Shown: piece by piece, positions 44,435 to 55,075 of the stretch
Layout of the letters: each line of letters starts with the position of its first letter
Position numbering within the stretch: the first letter of the stretch is position 1
Source: Magnaporthiopsis rhizophila
Lineage: Eukaryota > Ascomycota > Sordariomycetes > Magnaporthales > Magnaporthaceae
Assembly (NCBI GenBank): GCA_003049465.1
Contig: PYSS01000010.1
Location: 1-64,000, forward strand
Length of the DNA: 64,000 bases
Direction: 5' to 3'
Translations under genes and position numbers: made by a program
Notes under the pieces: model-generated
Seen by the model: only the letters and a program-made list of their open reading frames with translations
Told to the model about the DNA's origin: nothing
Database searches by the model: none

Positions 44435-45185
44435 GTTTAATGTTGGAAATGCAGGGATTATGGTAGGTTTGGGGGCCGTTGAACGGGAAATAGATACGGG
44501 CTTGGAACCTGGACTCCTGCTTCAACCTTTGTTTCCACCACGGAGATGATGGCTTCCTTTTATTGCGACGAGATGCCCTCTTTCTCTCTTTATTCCCCCG
44601 CATCTGCCCAAGAGAACTTCCTGTCGCAGTCCTCCGGGCATCACGACGTGCTGGGAAGACCTTTCCCCAATATTCACTGCATGCGGATCCCAAAACCCAG
44701 ACCATTGATCCCAATCCGTAGCCATGGCGGGCCAAAAGCGGACTTTCAACAGACTGATTCCACAGTCACCCCGAGACCCAGACGGGCCAACGTGGAAACG
44801 GACTCGGTTGCTCTGCGCCTCGACGTCAACATCTCGAGCCGAAACGATCCGGCCCTGGCACGCATTCGGATTCGAGCGGGAAATATGGCGTGATAATCGC
44901 ATGGGCTGCAGCGAGCATGTCTTAGTTAAAGGCCCACTCCTTTTAAAAGCCGAAGGACATTCCACTGACGCCAGTGCCGGTGCCGGTCCTGGGCCCAGGG
45001 CTGCCGCGAACTATGTGCTCATGGCGCTCCGGATGAGGATGTTAAAAGAGGGGACGCGGCTCTTAAAAAAAAAAAAAAAAAAAAAAAAACGACTCACCCC
45101 AGACAGAGTTGTTGCCGACGCGGAGAAATTCGATGCGCCCCTTTTTACCCGAAGTACTCCCAGCCACTAAATTGGACTCGGGGTG
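44435..45185. other. Intergenic region with long A run
   Basis: About 750 bases hold no recognised gene. A homopolymer of roughly 25 A residues lies at 45065-45089. The short frames on the plus strand are antisense to nothing and carry no motifs. It contains the dehydrogenase promoter. Confidence 0.5.
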
Positions 45186-48005
45186 TCAAGTGAGAAGGAC
45201 CGAGTATGTGGTTCCATCGATGTCCAAATCTTTGATGATTTCCTCTGGAAAATCTGGACACGCCTTAAGCTTGTCCATAGGGGACGGCCCAAGCTCCAGG
45301 ACGCGGAGTGCGCTGCCGTGTGTCGACTTGTTGAGGATTTTGACTGCGTGGTATAGACGAGAATTTTTGAGGCAGGCCAGGACGTCCTTCATAGTGGCAC
45401 GCAGGACAGGCATTCCTGACTGGGGTCGGTGGGACTCCCATGGTATTGATCCCGAGTACGGCGGAAAGAATAACGGAAGCACTCTTTCTGGCGGCCCCAG
45501 CCAATTCGTCAGCTGGATCATGCCATCGTCGACACACAATTGCAGTCTAGGGTCTGCTTTTTGCAGAAGTTCACGTTGCACCAGGCCTCGTTGGTTCGAT
45601 CTTTCCTGGTCCAGCACTGCTTGAAACAAGCAAACCACATTCTCCACCGTGTAGCCTTTCGGGCCCAGAAGCTGGGCGGCGCTGGCAGATGAGTCAGGAA
45701 CGTCCGAGGGTGGCCGGAACCACGTATCTTGGCGCTCTACCACGACTTCTTTGATGATCTTGACGGCCCTTTGGAGAGCAAGGCTGAGACGCCAGCGCAG
45801 TTGCTGGAAGTAGGTGATGCAAAAGCGGGGTGTGTCGGTGGGCGGCCTGTTGTCCACCTCAGGCGGCTCACCGGGCAGAAAGCCGTGGTGGCGTCGTACG
45901 GCAGACAGGTAGGCCTCACTATTTTGGACCTTGTCTTGGCCATCAACCCCATACGTTGCGTTGGCCCAGTATTTGTCGTCTAGCGTCACACTGCAGGGGA
46001 CATGGAAAGGCGCATCGCCCACGATGAACATGCGGCTGCATGCGGTCACGACTTGCCATCTGCCCCAGGATAAGCAGCCGTTCCTCTTGCTGGAGTGCAT
46101 GGACGGTTGTCTTTCCGGATCAGCAGGGCGTAGGATCAAGGGCGTATATGTGCCGTCGTCGTGCAGCAGAACGAAAAGATGGTCAAGCCGAGGCACCACA
46201 AGGGAACACAGACCATTTATCGACGTGAGAATGACTCCGGAGTTTCGTCCCGCCAGCACGTATTCGGGCATCTTGTTGGTTGTGTCGGATCCTGGGTAGT
46301 GACGCTGGAGAAATTCAGGACGCGATGGCACTGGCATCAAGTGCATCAGCTTGACGCTCAACGCGCCCGTTTGTGGGTCGACCCAGATCCCCTGATTCCA
46401 TGGAACATAGGAGTCGGCCAAGTAATCGTCTTCGATATCCTTTTCTGCGGCAGTGATACCCGGTGCGTCCTGGCAGGCCCGCAGCTCGACGATGGAGCGG
46501 GTGCGGAGCTGGTCTTTCAGGGCGAAGGGGAACAGTTCCAGGAGTGCCACCAAGATGGACAAATCACGGCCAGATGGAATGAGTTGAGGATCTTGATGCA
46601 CAGTAAGGGTCACGTCCCACCTCCAATAGATCCTCCTTTCAACCTCGGAGAACAGTCTCGGCCGAAGACCAGCCGGAGCCTGCCAGTCTGGGATCCAAGT
46701 TGGCATGCGACCCGCGCCCAGGATGCCAACGGCGCCGCACAGAGCTTGCGAGTATCCACGCTCCGCGACGACATGGGCGAAGAAGCCGGTAAAGACATGC
46801 TGCGCCGACAGCCCGTAATCGGGCCGGAGGTTCTCGCTCGTGGTGGGGTGCATGTCATAATAGCTTTGCAGATGCTTGTCGTTTGCCAGAAGGCCGAGGA
46901 TTCCAAAGATGCGGTCCCGAGGATCGCTGGCGTCAGACTTCCAGGTCAGGCGGATGACGTTCAACATGTCCTCGGCGTTCAGCGAGCGTTTGGCGACGAA
47001 CTGCACCCAAGGCGCCGGAGATGTGTCCCACGTCCCCTGCACTATGCCCAGCGTGGCAAAGTCCTCCAGCTGGGGGCCACAAGCAAAAAAGTCAGTGTCC
47101 TCGATCCGGACAACAACCTGTCTGGGCAGCACGAGCTCTTGGATGATCCAAACGCGGCTGAAGTAGCGTCGTTTCAGCCATATGTCCAGTATCGAGCTCC
47201 TCAGGGTACCGCGGAGCGGGTTGCTTCGACCCTTCAGATGCGCTGGAGAGCAGACATCTGGGCCCAGGTAGACGACGACGCTCGTGCACTGGCTGTAGAT
47301 GCGCGACATGCAGGCGACCTGCCTGTTCCTTTCGGCGGGGTCCTGCTGGTTGATGCAGAGCGCGTCGACCCAGATCATACGCGAGCCCCGCCGCGGTCTC
47401 GTGTGCACCAGCATGTCCCAGCAGTTCTGAGTCTGCAGAATGACGTCCCAATATGGCCCCACGTAGACGGGGCACTTCTTGGCATTCTCGCCTTTCTCGC
47501 CGCCCCACGCATACGAAATAGCCTCGTACCAAGGGGAGTCATCCACAGGGTAGACCTCGAGGTCGCAGTGGATTGGCGAACCCTCGGTATCTGGCGATGC
47601 GTGAAGGCAGAGAAGACGGAATTGGTCCGCGCCAAGAGGTGGGTCGTAGATGACAGCGGCGAGCATCGGCGGCGGGTCTGACGGAGACTCCGAGTCCGAG
47701 GGCGCTGGCGCCTCGAGCTCGGCAGGATTAATGTCCGAGCGGGAAGGTGAGCCGCTATCCAGAGTATTCGTCTTGGCTGAGTTTTGACCTTCTCTCCCCT
47801 GCCGATAAGGAACGGATGGAGGCCATGACAGGTTCATGTCATCCAGGGGTTCGTCAGGGGGTAGCGGCGGCAGCGGACTTTCTTCGTTGACAGCCGCAAT
47901 CAGCTCGTCCAATTGCGGATAGCCACCGCATGCATGACAGTGCGGAATGTCGCCCTTGACATGAATGTCGGGCTTGGAGCAATGAGGTTTATGCCAGCGA
48001 GACAT
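45186..48005 (-). CDS. HET-domain (heterokaryon incompatibility) protein
   Basis: This is a single-exon frame of 939 residues. The HET domain spans about 160-310, with its blocks YEAISYAWG (160-168), WVDALCINQQD (212-222) and a following RNRQVACMSRIYSQC with VVYLGPD. A long C-terminal region of unknown fold follows (RVWIIQELVLPRQVVV still belongs to the HET core). The N-terminus has a small Cys/His group (Cys9, Cys23-HA-Cys26) that could bind zinc. HET proteins trigger growth arrest or cell death in non-self recognition and often occur in variable subtelomeric DNA. The gene lies inside an otherwise polysaccharide-related gene block on the same strand; any functional link is uncertain. Confidence 0.93.
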   Translation of the reverse strand: MSRWHKPHCSKPDIHVKGDIPHCHACGGYPQLDELIAAVNEESPLPPLPPDEPLDDMNLSWPPSVPYRQGREGQNSAKTNTLDSGSPSRSDINPAELEAPAPSDSESPSDPPPMLAAVIYDPPLGADQFRLLCLHASPDTEGSPIHCDLEVYPVDDSPWYEAISYAWGGEKGENAKKCPVYVGPYWDVILQTQNCWDMLVHTRPRRGSRMIWVDALCINQQDPAERNRQVACMSRIYSQCTSVVVYLGPDVCSPAHLKGRSNPLRGTLRSSILDIWLKRRYFSRVWIIQELVLPRQVVVRIEDTDFFACGPQLEDFATLGIVQGTWDTSPAPWVQFVAKRSLNAEDMLNVIRLTWKSDASDPRDRIFGILGLLANDKHLQSYYDMHPTTSENLRPDYGLSAQHVFTGFFAHVVAERGYSQALCGAVGILGAGRMPTWIPDWQAPAGLRPRLFSEVERRIYWRWDVTLTVHQDPQLIPSGRDLSILVALLELFPFALKDQLRTRSIVELRACQDAPGITAAEKDIEDDYLADSYVPWNQGIWVDPQTGALSVKLMHLMPVPSRPEFLQRHYPGSDTTNKMPEYVLAGRNSGVILTSINGLCSLVVPRLDHLFVLLHDDGTYTPLILRPADPERQPSMHSSKRNGCLSWGRWQVVTACSRMFIVGDAPFHVPCSVTLDDKYWANATYGVDGQDKVQNSEAYLSAVRRHHGFLPGEPPEVDNRPPTDTPRFCITYFQQLRWRLSLALQRAVKIIKEVVVERQDTWFRPPSDVPDSSASAAQLLGPKGYTVENVVCLFQAVLDQERSNQRGLVQRELLQKADPRLQLCVDDGMIQLTNWLGPPERVLPLFFPPYSGSIPWESHRPQSGMPVLRATMKDVLACLKNSRLYHAVKILNKSTHGSALRVLELGPSPMDKLKACPDFPEEIIKDLDIDGTTYSVLLT

Positions 48006-48256
48006 TGTGGTGGACTGAGTCGCCAGTGGCGGAATGGCAGCGGAAAAAAGAGAGGTTTGGTAACAGTCAGTTGTGATTACGGGACAAGAAGTTTCCTGGC
48101 CTGATTACCCCACGCAAGGAGCGCCCCACAGAAAGCGGGGTTGCTCAACTGGACGGAGCTGGGCTGTTGTGGATCAAAATTGATAACTTTTTTTTCGGAG
48201 AAAATACGTACGGAAAAAGGAAAATAAGGAAGTCGAAGGGACCACCAGACGCAAGT

Positions 48257-50032
48257 TTATGACCTTCCCCAAGCCCAACGCTGGAACCGACGCGCCAGCT
48301 TCACGCAGTGAACATCCAGAGCCCGAGTGAAAAGGTCGCTTACACAAAACAAAACAAGAGTGTTCATGAATGTAGCGAGCAGGAAGGTCCGCCAGTAGGC
48401 CCACTGCGCCGCCTCCATCAGTGCTTCCGCCTCGACCACCCGGTCGCCCTCAGCCATCAGTTGCTTATACGCAGCCTCGGCCTGGGAGAACTTTGCATTC
48501 GCAGGCTCGAGGTAGCTGTTGCAAACGACGTGGTTCACGCTGTCGTGGGCCAGATAGAGGGAATACGAGTGCTGGCCGAGATATTGAACAAAGCGGGTCG
48601 TGAAGGGTCGTTGGAGCAAAGGCTGCGCCGCTGCGTCAAAGCCCTGGTTGTCTTCTGAGACGGGCGGCTGGCCGAGAAGTGATGTGGCCTGCGCCGAGTG
48701 CGGGCGGCTGCTATCGCTGGGCGGCGCCATGCGCAGCGGCGGCGGGTACATGAGGGAGAGAAAGAGTATCAGCGAGCCGCAGCCCAGCCAGAAGAACTGC
48801 TTGGTCTCCTCGTTGGTCGCAAAGACTGTAGGCGTGACTCGAGACAATGTCTGATACCACGGCGACTTCTGCCCATTGTCCTGTGGGTAGCCGGTTAGCC
48901 ACAGGCTGACAAAGAAGCAGCCAAGCGTGGCGGCGTGTCTGAGGAGGTGCAGGAGTCGACCGTGCCTCTCTCGTCGGCTCACGAGCGCGAGGAGGCGTCC
49001 CCAGCGGCCGGTGGGGGCTGTTTGCGACCTCGTCGGAGGAAGGATGATGGATAGCTCCGCGAGGAAGAGACCGCCGGTGAAAAGCCCCATGTCGAAGTCC
49101 TCTCGGCTGACAAGCCAGCAGGTAGACACGGCGACGGCCATCAGTCGGATCCAGCAACGGACCCTAAGCATGGCCAGGAGGAGGACGAAGACAAGGACAG
49201 ATCCTTTGAACTCGACGGGAATGGTCCACAGATTTCCACTTGCAGTTGCCGCGTGTCAGCCTGGCGTATAAAGGCAGGAATAAGTTGAAAGAAAACAGAA
49301 AGAACAGAGTTGGCGGCCATGGCAGGATGCTGCTTACTCATACGGATTGCCGTAGCGAGTTTTGCGCCCGTTGATGGCGCCGAAGGGGTTCCAAAGGTCA
49401 ACCAGGCTCCCTAGCCAATGCCGCAATTGCTGGCCGGGAGTGTCGGCGTGGGTAGGAGGTGCAACGTAGCGGTTGAACACATTGAGCTGGCAGAGCGTGG
49501 CGATGATGCCCGTCGAGGCGGTGATGGGCAGGAATAGCCTGAAGGGACGCCGGAACAAGGCACCGCCAAGGGCGTCGAACAACCGGTCATGTTGGCCGCG
49601 GTGGAGAAGGGTGAGAGGCCTGATGGTGAGCACAAAGCCGGAGATGACGAAGAAGGTGGTGACGCTGGCCCGGCCAGAATGGATGACTCGGATTATGGGC
49701 AGCTGCAGGAACCAGTGGTCCGCCTCGTCAGACCCCCAGCCGTTTCCTAGTCTGCCGTACCAGCGATAGCTGTAGTGGAACATGTAAACGATCAGGGCCG
49801 CCATGCCACGCAGGCCGTCAAGGTACGACGTCGCGTTCAGAGGAGTCCGAGCTTCCACGCATGGGTAGGGCCGAAGAACAAACCGCCGGAAGGGCTTGGA
49901 CATGAAGGACGGGAGGAGAAAAAGGAGGACAGCGACTGCCTTGGAGAGCTTCCCAGGTGCGACTGCCTCCTGCGTCCAGGCCGGCAACTTTTCCAGCTCG
50001 ACAACATCGTCGGACTTTTTGGAGTTGGTCAT
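48257..50032 (-). CDS. Acyltransferase-3 family membrane protein
   Basis: The predicted protein has 558 residues in two exons (50032-49338 and 49238-48257), joined in phase 2 as NPYD-GNLWTIPVEF. It shows the family hallmarks of PF01757: SYLDGLRGMAALIVYMFHYSY near residue 70, FFVISGFVLTIRPL in the next helix, LWTIPVEFKGS after the junction, and YSLYLAHDSV with a His late in the protein. About ten hydrophobic helices are spread over the length. Such proteins add acetyl or other acyl groups to sugars or lipids at a membrane. Its place between a glycan synthase, a uronate donor enzyme and a sugar transporter suggests O- or N-acyl decoration of a polysaccharide or its precursor. Confidence 0.92.
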
Positions 50033-50727
50033 GGCCAAGAATGCGGCGTTGCTGCCACCAGAGTACCTAGTTTAAAACGTAGGGGCAAGTCGCCTATGAT
50101 GAACAGGCAGAAACTTGCTTGGAAGAACAGCTTTGCCGAGCCAAGAAATGCCCCCGGCGCCGCATTCCTTGGCTTTTTATCTTCCTTTCCGCCATCCGGT
50201 CTCATCTCGTGTCGAGCGCCCAGAGATTGCAACTTGTGTAGGCTGATGAACTTGTGGCGAACGCTACCCCTGAGCTGAAGGACTATTTGCGACCCGGCAA
50301 GCCACATTTCAACCCGATCTGTTCCAATCGGTATTTTTGCCCGCTCCCGCCGTTAGAGCTAGCGGCTGGCTAAGCTTTTTATCGTGCCATTTTCACGCGG
50401 TAGTTCCCAGCTGGAGATTATGGAACCGGCGCCATGTCGCAATCCTGCGACCAAGGCTTTCGGAACACGTCGCCATTCGCCAAGCACTTCCACAGAGGGC
50501 TGTCAGCCATGACGGCGCGGAAATGGTGGGACCGTTGCCCCGGAAGGATGGTTCCAGCCGCGCCTCTATCACATCCCAAAGTCACAACCCTAAAGAAAGC
50601 CAACGGTCGAAATTTTAACGCTCGATGTTGTCGTCCCGCGTCCGCCGTTATATGGGCTCGTTTTTTTCCGCGGGTATTTACTTCAAGCTGGCTATGTTTT
50701 CCGCGTGCGCAGTTTTAATATTTCGCG
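50033..50727. other. Intergenic region between acyltransferase and transporter
   Basis: About 700 bases contain no supported gene. It includes the acyltransferase promoter and the 3' flank of the transporter gene. Confidence 0.5.
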
Positions 50728-52567
50728 CTAAACTTTGTACTCCACGATGCGAACGCTCTTGTCGGGCCCTTCAGCCTTGACCTGGACGTCAGTTTCGTCG
50801 AGGTTGTCCGTGGAAGGCGTGTTTTCGAAAAGTCCTGCAATTTCCTCCAGGGTTTTCCCGGACTTAAAAACCATGTCAGTAACCAGAAGATATCCACAAT
50901 CCGAAGAGGACGAGGTCCAGCTGCTTACTGTCTCAGGAAGGAAGAAGAAGTAAACAATGCCAGCAACGAGGTTGGTAGCGATAAAGACAGCGTAAAATCT
51001 GGAAAAGAGAAAAGTCAGTCACCCAATGCAGAGTCGTGGAGTGTGGCCAGGGCAAGGGGAAATATTTACCGCCAGCTGATATTGGCCAGTGCGACAGGCG
51101 TAATCTGGGACAGCACAATGGCCACGACCGACCTTGCCGTAACGGATAATGACAAGCCCTTGGACCTTAGGAAAAAGGGGAAGAGTTCCGAAGGCACGAC
51201 CCAGATCACGGAATTAAAGAAGATGCCGTAGACGGACTGGTAGAGGAAAATCATGGCGATGGCAGCCCTGGCGCCCGCCCCGCCGTCAGCGGTGCGGCTC
51301 GCACCGCCGCTGCTGTAGACGGCGCTGAGCGCCATGCACACGGTGATCATAACGCTGAGCAGCAGGGACCCCGTCCACAGCGTGCGCACGCGTGGCCAGC
51401 GGTCCGCGACGACGGCGAGGTGGATGGCGTTGGCGGCGATGCCCACCGTGCCGTAGGCGGCGCTCATGAGGAGCGACTGGCGGCCCGTGAAGCCCACGGT
51501 CTCGAAGAAAATGCTTTGGAAGTTCTGTATCACGGACGCGCCGCTCACCTGGCTCATTGAGACGATGAAGGCTGCCGTGGCAGTGCGTCGGAGGTATCGC
51601 CGCGAAAAAAGCTGGGTCATGGCCGCGGCCCACGTGGCGTCGGCGTACGACTTTTCCAGGTTGATCTGATCGCGGATTTGGACAAGCTCCTGGTTGGCGA
51701 ATCCCTCGTCGCCATGGAGCTTGAACAGGACTATGTCGTAAACATGTGGTTAGAGCGTGGGTTGCTGTGCTGGAGCATCGATACGTACCCTTCGCGGCTT
51801 CATCCTCACGATTCTGCTGGAGCACTGCATTCGAACCCAACCGTTAGCCGACGGCCAAGCTGCTTTTTATTCCAAGGTCGAGGATGGGGTTAGGATAGCA
51901 CGACTTACACCATCGCGGAGAAAACAGCACAAAGCAGGCGGCTACCGAGAGGACGATCGGGATTGGGATCTGCATGCCCAGCGGGATTCGCCACTGCGCC
52001 TGGCCGCTGGCAAAGGAGCCTGCGTAGCCGATCCAGCCTGCCGCTCCATATCCAAGGGCGATAGCCATACCGTGCAGGCCGACCATGAACCCGCGGTGCG
52101 CCGGCGGGGAGACTTCGGCGATGTAGATGGGGACGATCGAGAGCAGCACTCCGCACGCAATGCCTGCAATAAAGCGTCCGACGATCATCATGGCGATGTT
52201 GGCGGCTCCGACTTGGAGGGCGGCACCAATAATGGCTGCAACATAGGTTAGAAGGGACTCAAAGTTCTTTGGGAGTCTCAGCTAGGGCTGACAGGCACGA
52301 ACATAGCAGGGACATGGCCGAAATAGTAAACTTGCGGCTCAGTTTGTCGGCGAGGTGGCCGCAGCACAATCCTCCGATGGCCTGTCCGGCATTGTACAGC
52401 GACACGACGGCACCGACCAAGGAGGCGTTCCGTTTGGTCGGTCCAAAAAAGTACAGCTTAAAATTTTCCTGCCCCAGCGTCGTCGCGATGATCCCCGAGT
52501 CGAAGCCGTATACGAAGGCGCCCATGGCCACGACCAGGGCGATGGAGATAACGGTGAAGCGAGCCAT
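50728..52567 (-). CDS. MFS sugar transporter
   Basis: The predicted protein has 497 residues in six exons (52567-52303, 52235-51909, 51824-51789, 51730-51070, 50998-50929, 50862-50728); all phases agree. Features of the sugar-porter family (PF00083) are in order: YGFDSGIIATT in helix 1, GGLCCGHLADKLSRK in loop 2-3, VGRFIAGI with VPIYIAEVSPPAHRG in helices 4-5, SPRW at the end of helix 6, QVSGASVIQNF in helix 7, and PSELFPFFLRSKGLSLS in helix 10. PET-SGKTLEEIAGLF closes the helix-12 loop. It is predicted to import a hexose, disaccharide or sugar acid at the plasma membrane. It is intact, unlike the deacetylase next to it. Exon 3 is only 36 bases and exon 1 uses a GTTCGT donor, so RNA support would help. 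Confidence 0.9.
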
Positions 52568-52849
52568 CGTGGTTATAACGGCTGTTTAAATGGCCCAAGG
52601 CGGTTCAAGGCTGGGTCGATGAAGCGCCGCCCCGACCGCGAAGGAAGAAAGCAGGAGTGGGAGTGGCCGACTGGAAGCTTTTGTACGGAGAAATATGAGC
52701 ATTGCCATCGCTGTAATTACGCCGACGACCCGAACGAGTCATGCTTATGAACGGCAGATCGGACACGGGGGAACCGAAAGGAACCGGAGGGGGACGGCGG
52801 AGATTGCCAAGCCTTGTCGACGTTAAAATATGGAGATCTACCCGGCACG

Positions 52850-53350
52850 GGTGTTAACTCCCAGCCCAGCTCCTCGTCCACGGCGGGCACCAGGCTGCGG
52901 CTGCGCGGCGACGGGCGGCCGTAGTACCAGCGTGGGGAGCGTAGCCCGTCAGCGCCTTGAGCGACATGACGGTCGCCTTGATGACCTTGCACTCGCGGTC
53001 GACGGGGAAGTCGCGGTAACTAGGTGGTCAGTCCAGTGGTAGGCACGTGACGCAAGGTCGTGGCAGGCAACCTCGGTGTCGCACTCCAGCCCCTGCGTAA
53101 CGGCGTAGAGGGTGAACCTAGGGCCGTGCTTGGACAAGGGCCGGAACAGGCGCCAGAATCCCGCGCGCTGTAGTCGCGCTCGTTGACGCGTGGTGCGCCC
53201 CAGGTCCTCGCGCAGGTTGGGCTCGGCCATGCCGTTGCCGCTCGGGACGGGCCGCTTCCCGTCCTTGGCCGTAGTGAAGTCACCGGGATGAGCTTGCCAC
53301 ACGTGCTTCGGGTGTAGGCGGCGACAACGCACGTCTTCATAGTTGATCAC
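52850..53350 (-). pseudogene. NodB-type polysaccharide deacetylase, broken
   Basis: Family blocks can be read in order on the minus strand but in different frames. VINYED lies near 53350-53333, RVNERDYSAR then FWRLFRPLSKHG in the 53200-53120 area, FTLYAVTQGLE (53120-53087), DFPVDRECKVIKATVMSLKA, LTGYAP (about 52950), and WYYGRPSPRSRSLVPAV (52930-52880). This is the cytosolic PuuE/HpPgdA-like branch of polysaccharide deacetylases. At least two frameshifts separate the blocks, and the second half of the domain is absent. It is the last member of the same-strand glycan block and points to de-N-acetylation as a lost function. Confidence 0.85.
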
Positions 53351-53399
53351 AGCGTCTGGGGTGGCGGTAACGTTATTGCACCCCTACCAGCTGCGACGA

Positions 53400-55075
53400 G
53401 CAGCCATGCAACGTCGGATATTAAGTCCCGGCTATCGGGAGCAAACACCGGCGTCTAACCCCGAAAAGCGTGGCCAGGCTGTCCATTTCCTAATAGACGA
53501 GATCTTTGGTTAGAGCAGCCCGGAACAAACCCAGGGAGACAATTCTTTCGCCGTCCATGTTGCTTTTGACCTTCCTGAACAGCCCCTGGATCCACGCCCC
53601 TGGACGCACCGCTGGATTCGCCCTTGGACAACTAACCCATACAGCCAAATGCCATAAACATACCACGGTCGCGATTTCGTCTTTAAGCGCAACTTCCAAG
53701 GACATGGAGAAAAAGGACTGGACGTTAAATGGCGAGGCAATGAGGGGGTCGCTGTGTCCTTGTCGTCGTCCGGTTCAGGGGCTGCCGTGGGCGACATGCA
53801 GATGCCGGTGGTTCTCGGCACGCAAACAGACGATGGCACGATCCGTCCCGGCTCGCTTAAAGGCGTATGCGTACAAGCCCACGCGGAGCGTGCTCCGCCG
53901 CGAGGGGCAGATGATCCACTTGGTGATGCTCGATGCATCTCGCATTTACTCGCGCTGCGTCGCCGACCTGAGGCTCGTGGTGGATGTGCTGAATGCCAGG
54001 GACGACGAGCTGTCCGCTGGCGTCTTCTCGGTTCGCAGCGCGAGGTTCGGCTTGCTCAGGATCGTGGTCTGGCCAATGGCTGGATCCGGGACCCGAGCTG
54101 CTCTGGCCAAAGCCGGAAACTACTCCATGGCGACGGCGCCACAGTGGAGGAGCCGTCACCGCCACCGTCTCCGGATTTAAATGTTTTACCCGGGTGGCAA
54201 GGGACTGCGATGGCCGCCGCCGGAAGGAGCGCCTTCCTCCCAGAGTATGCCACGGCAAAAGACAAGCTCTCGCAGTACCTAGTTGGATCAGGTGGCATCA
54301 CGGCCGGACTTACCCGGCGTTAGCAGATGGACAGATTCGACAGTCTGGCCGCAGCTTGGCCGAGGGGCTTCGAGTTCGTGATAGCCGGCCGTGGATCATC
54401 TGGAGGAAGACGTTACAGCGCCGTCGTGGTGATTCTGCGCCACGGCGAAGCGCGGTCCCAGACGCTGGTCTGGTGGACAAAAAAGAGATGGAGAAGTGCG
54501 CAAGGTAACGAGCCGGCGCTTGGTCAGAATATCGAGTTATCCGCCCACGCTCTCTGCGTCGCTGCCGGCTGCCACAACTTCAATCATCGTGGTGGTTGTC
54601 GCGCTTTAGGCTGGCAGCGGTTTGCTTTCGTCTGAAGGGCGATCCGCAAAATTGCGGGAGATAGGGTTTTGGGACCAAGGCGAGGTAACTGTAAGAAATC
54701 TACATCCCGAGATCTGATAGCCGCGGTCCAGTGACGGGCGTGGGGTTGAGGTAGCCGGGGCTCCCCACGTAAGCGATACCCCCACGATGCCCTAAGCGGG
54801 CCACTAAAAAACGCCGGCTCACCAACGGATCGGCGGCACACAGGAAACCTCCGGACACATACCTTATTTCCGTACTGTAAATATCGAATCCGGCGAGACA
54901 GTGTTTAAGGCCGGGGCGGCCGAGGTGACGGATACGCAAAAGCACGTGCAAAGTTCCCGGTGGTAGTAGGTCCGGTCGGTTGTCCCTTGTATTTGTACGC
55001 CAGATCACCACGCCGTTGTTTGGAGCCACTCGTCCTTGGACCGCACTCCAACACCGACCTACGGAAGATTTCACC
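53400..55075. other. Region of unrecognised overlapping frames
   Basis: About 1.7 kb. Plus-strand frames 53506-54180, 53754-54323 and 54327-54635 overlap and are open for 100-220 codons, but none shows a motif I can name. GC-rich codon use suggests that part of it was coding. I cannot assemble a protein across the frame breaks, so a decayed gene is the simplest reading. The last 300 bases form the promoter of the flavin oxidoreductase. Confidence 0.4.

Noticed and set aside
43046..44440. Plus-strand frames across the dehydrogenase gene
   Set aside because: They are mirror frames of the two dehydrogenase exons without conserved motifs.
45065..45089. Long A run as a retroposon tail
   Set aside because: No LINE/SINE body or target duplication was seen next to it; it is more likely a simple homopolymer.
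46161..47681. 506-codon plus-strand frame
   Set aside because: It is antisense to the HET gene, whose motifs are unmistakable, and has none of its own.
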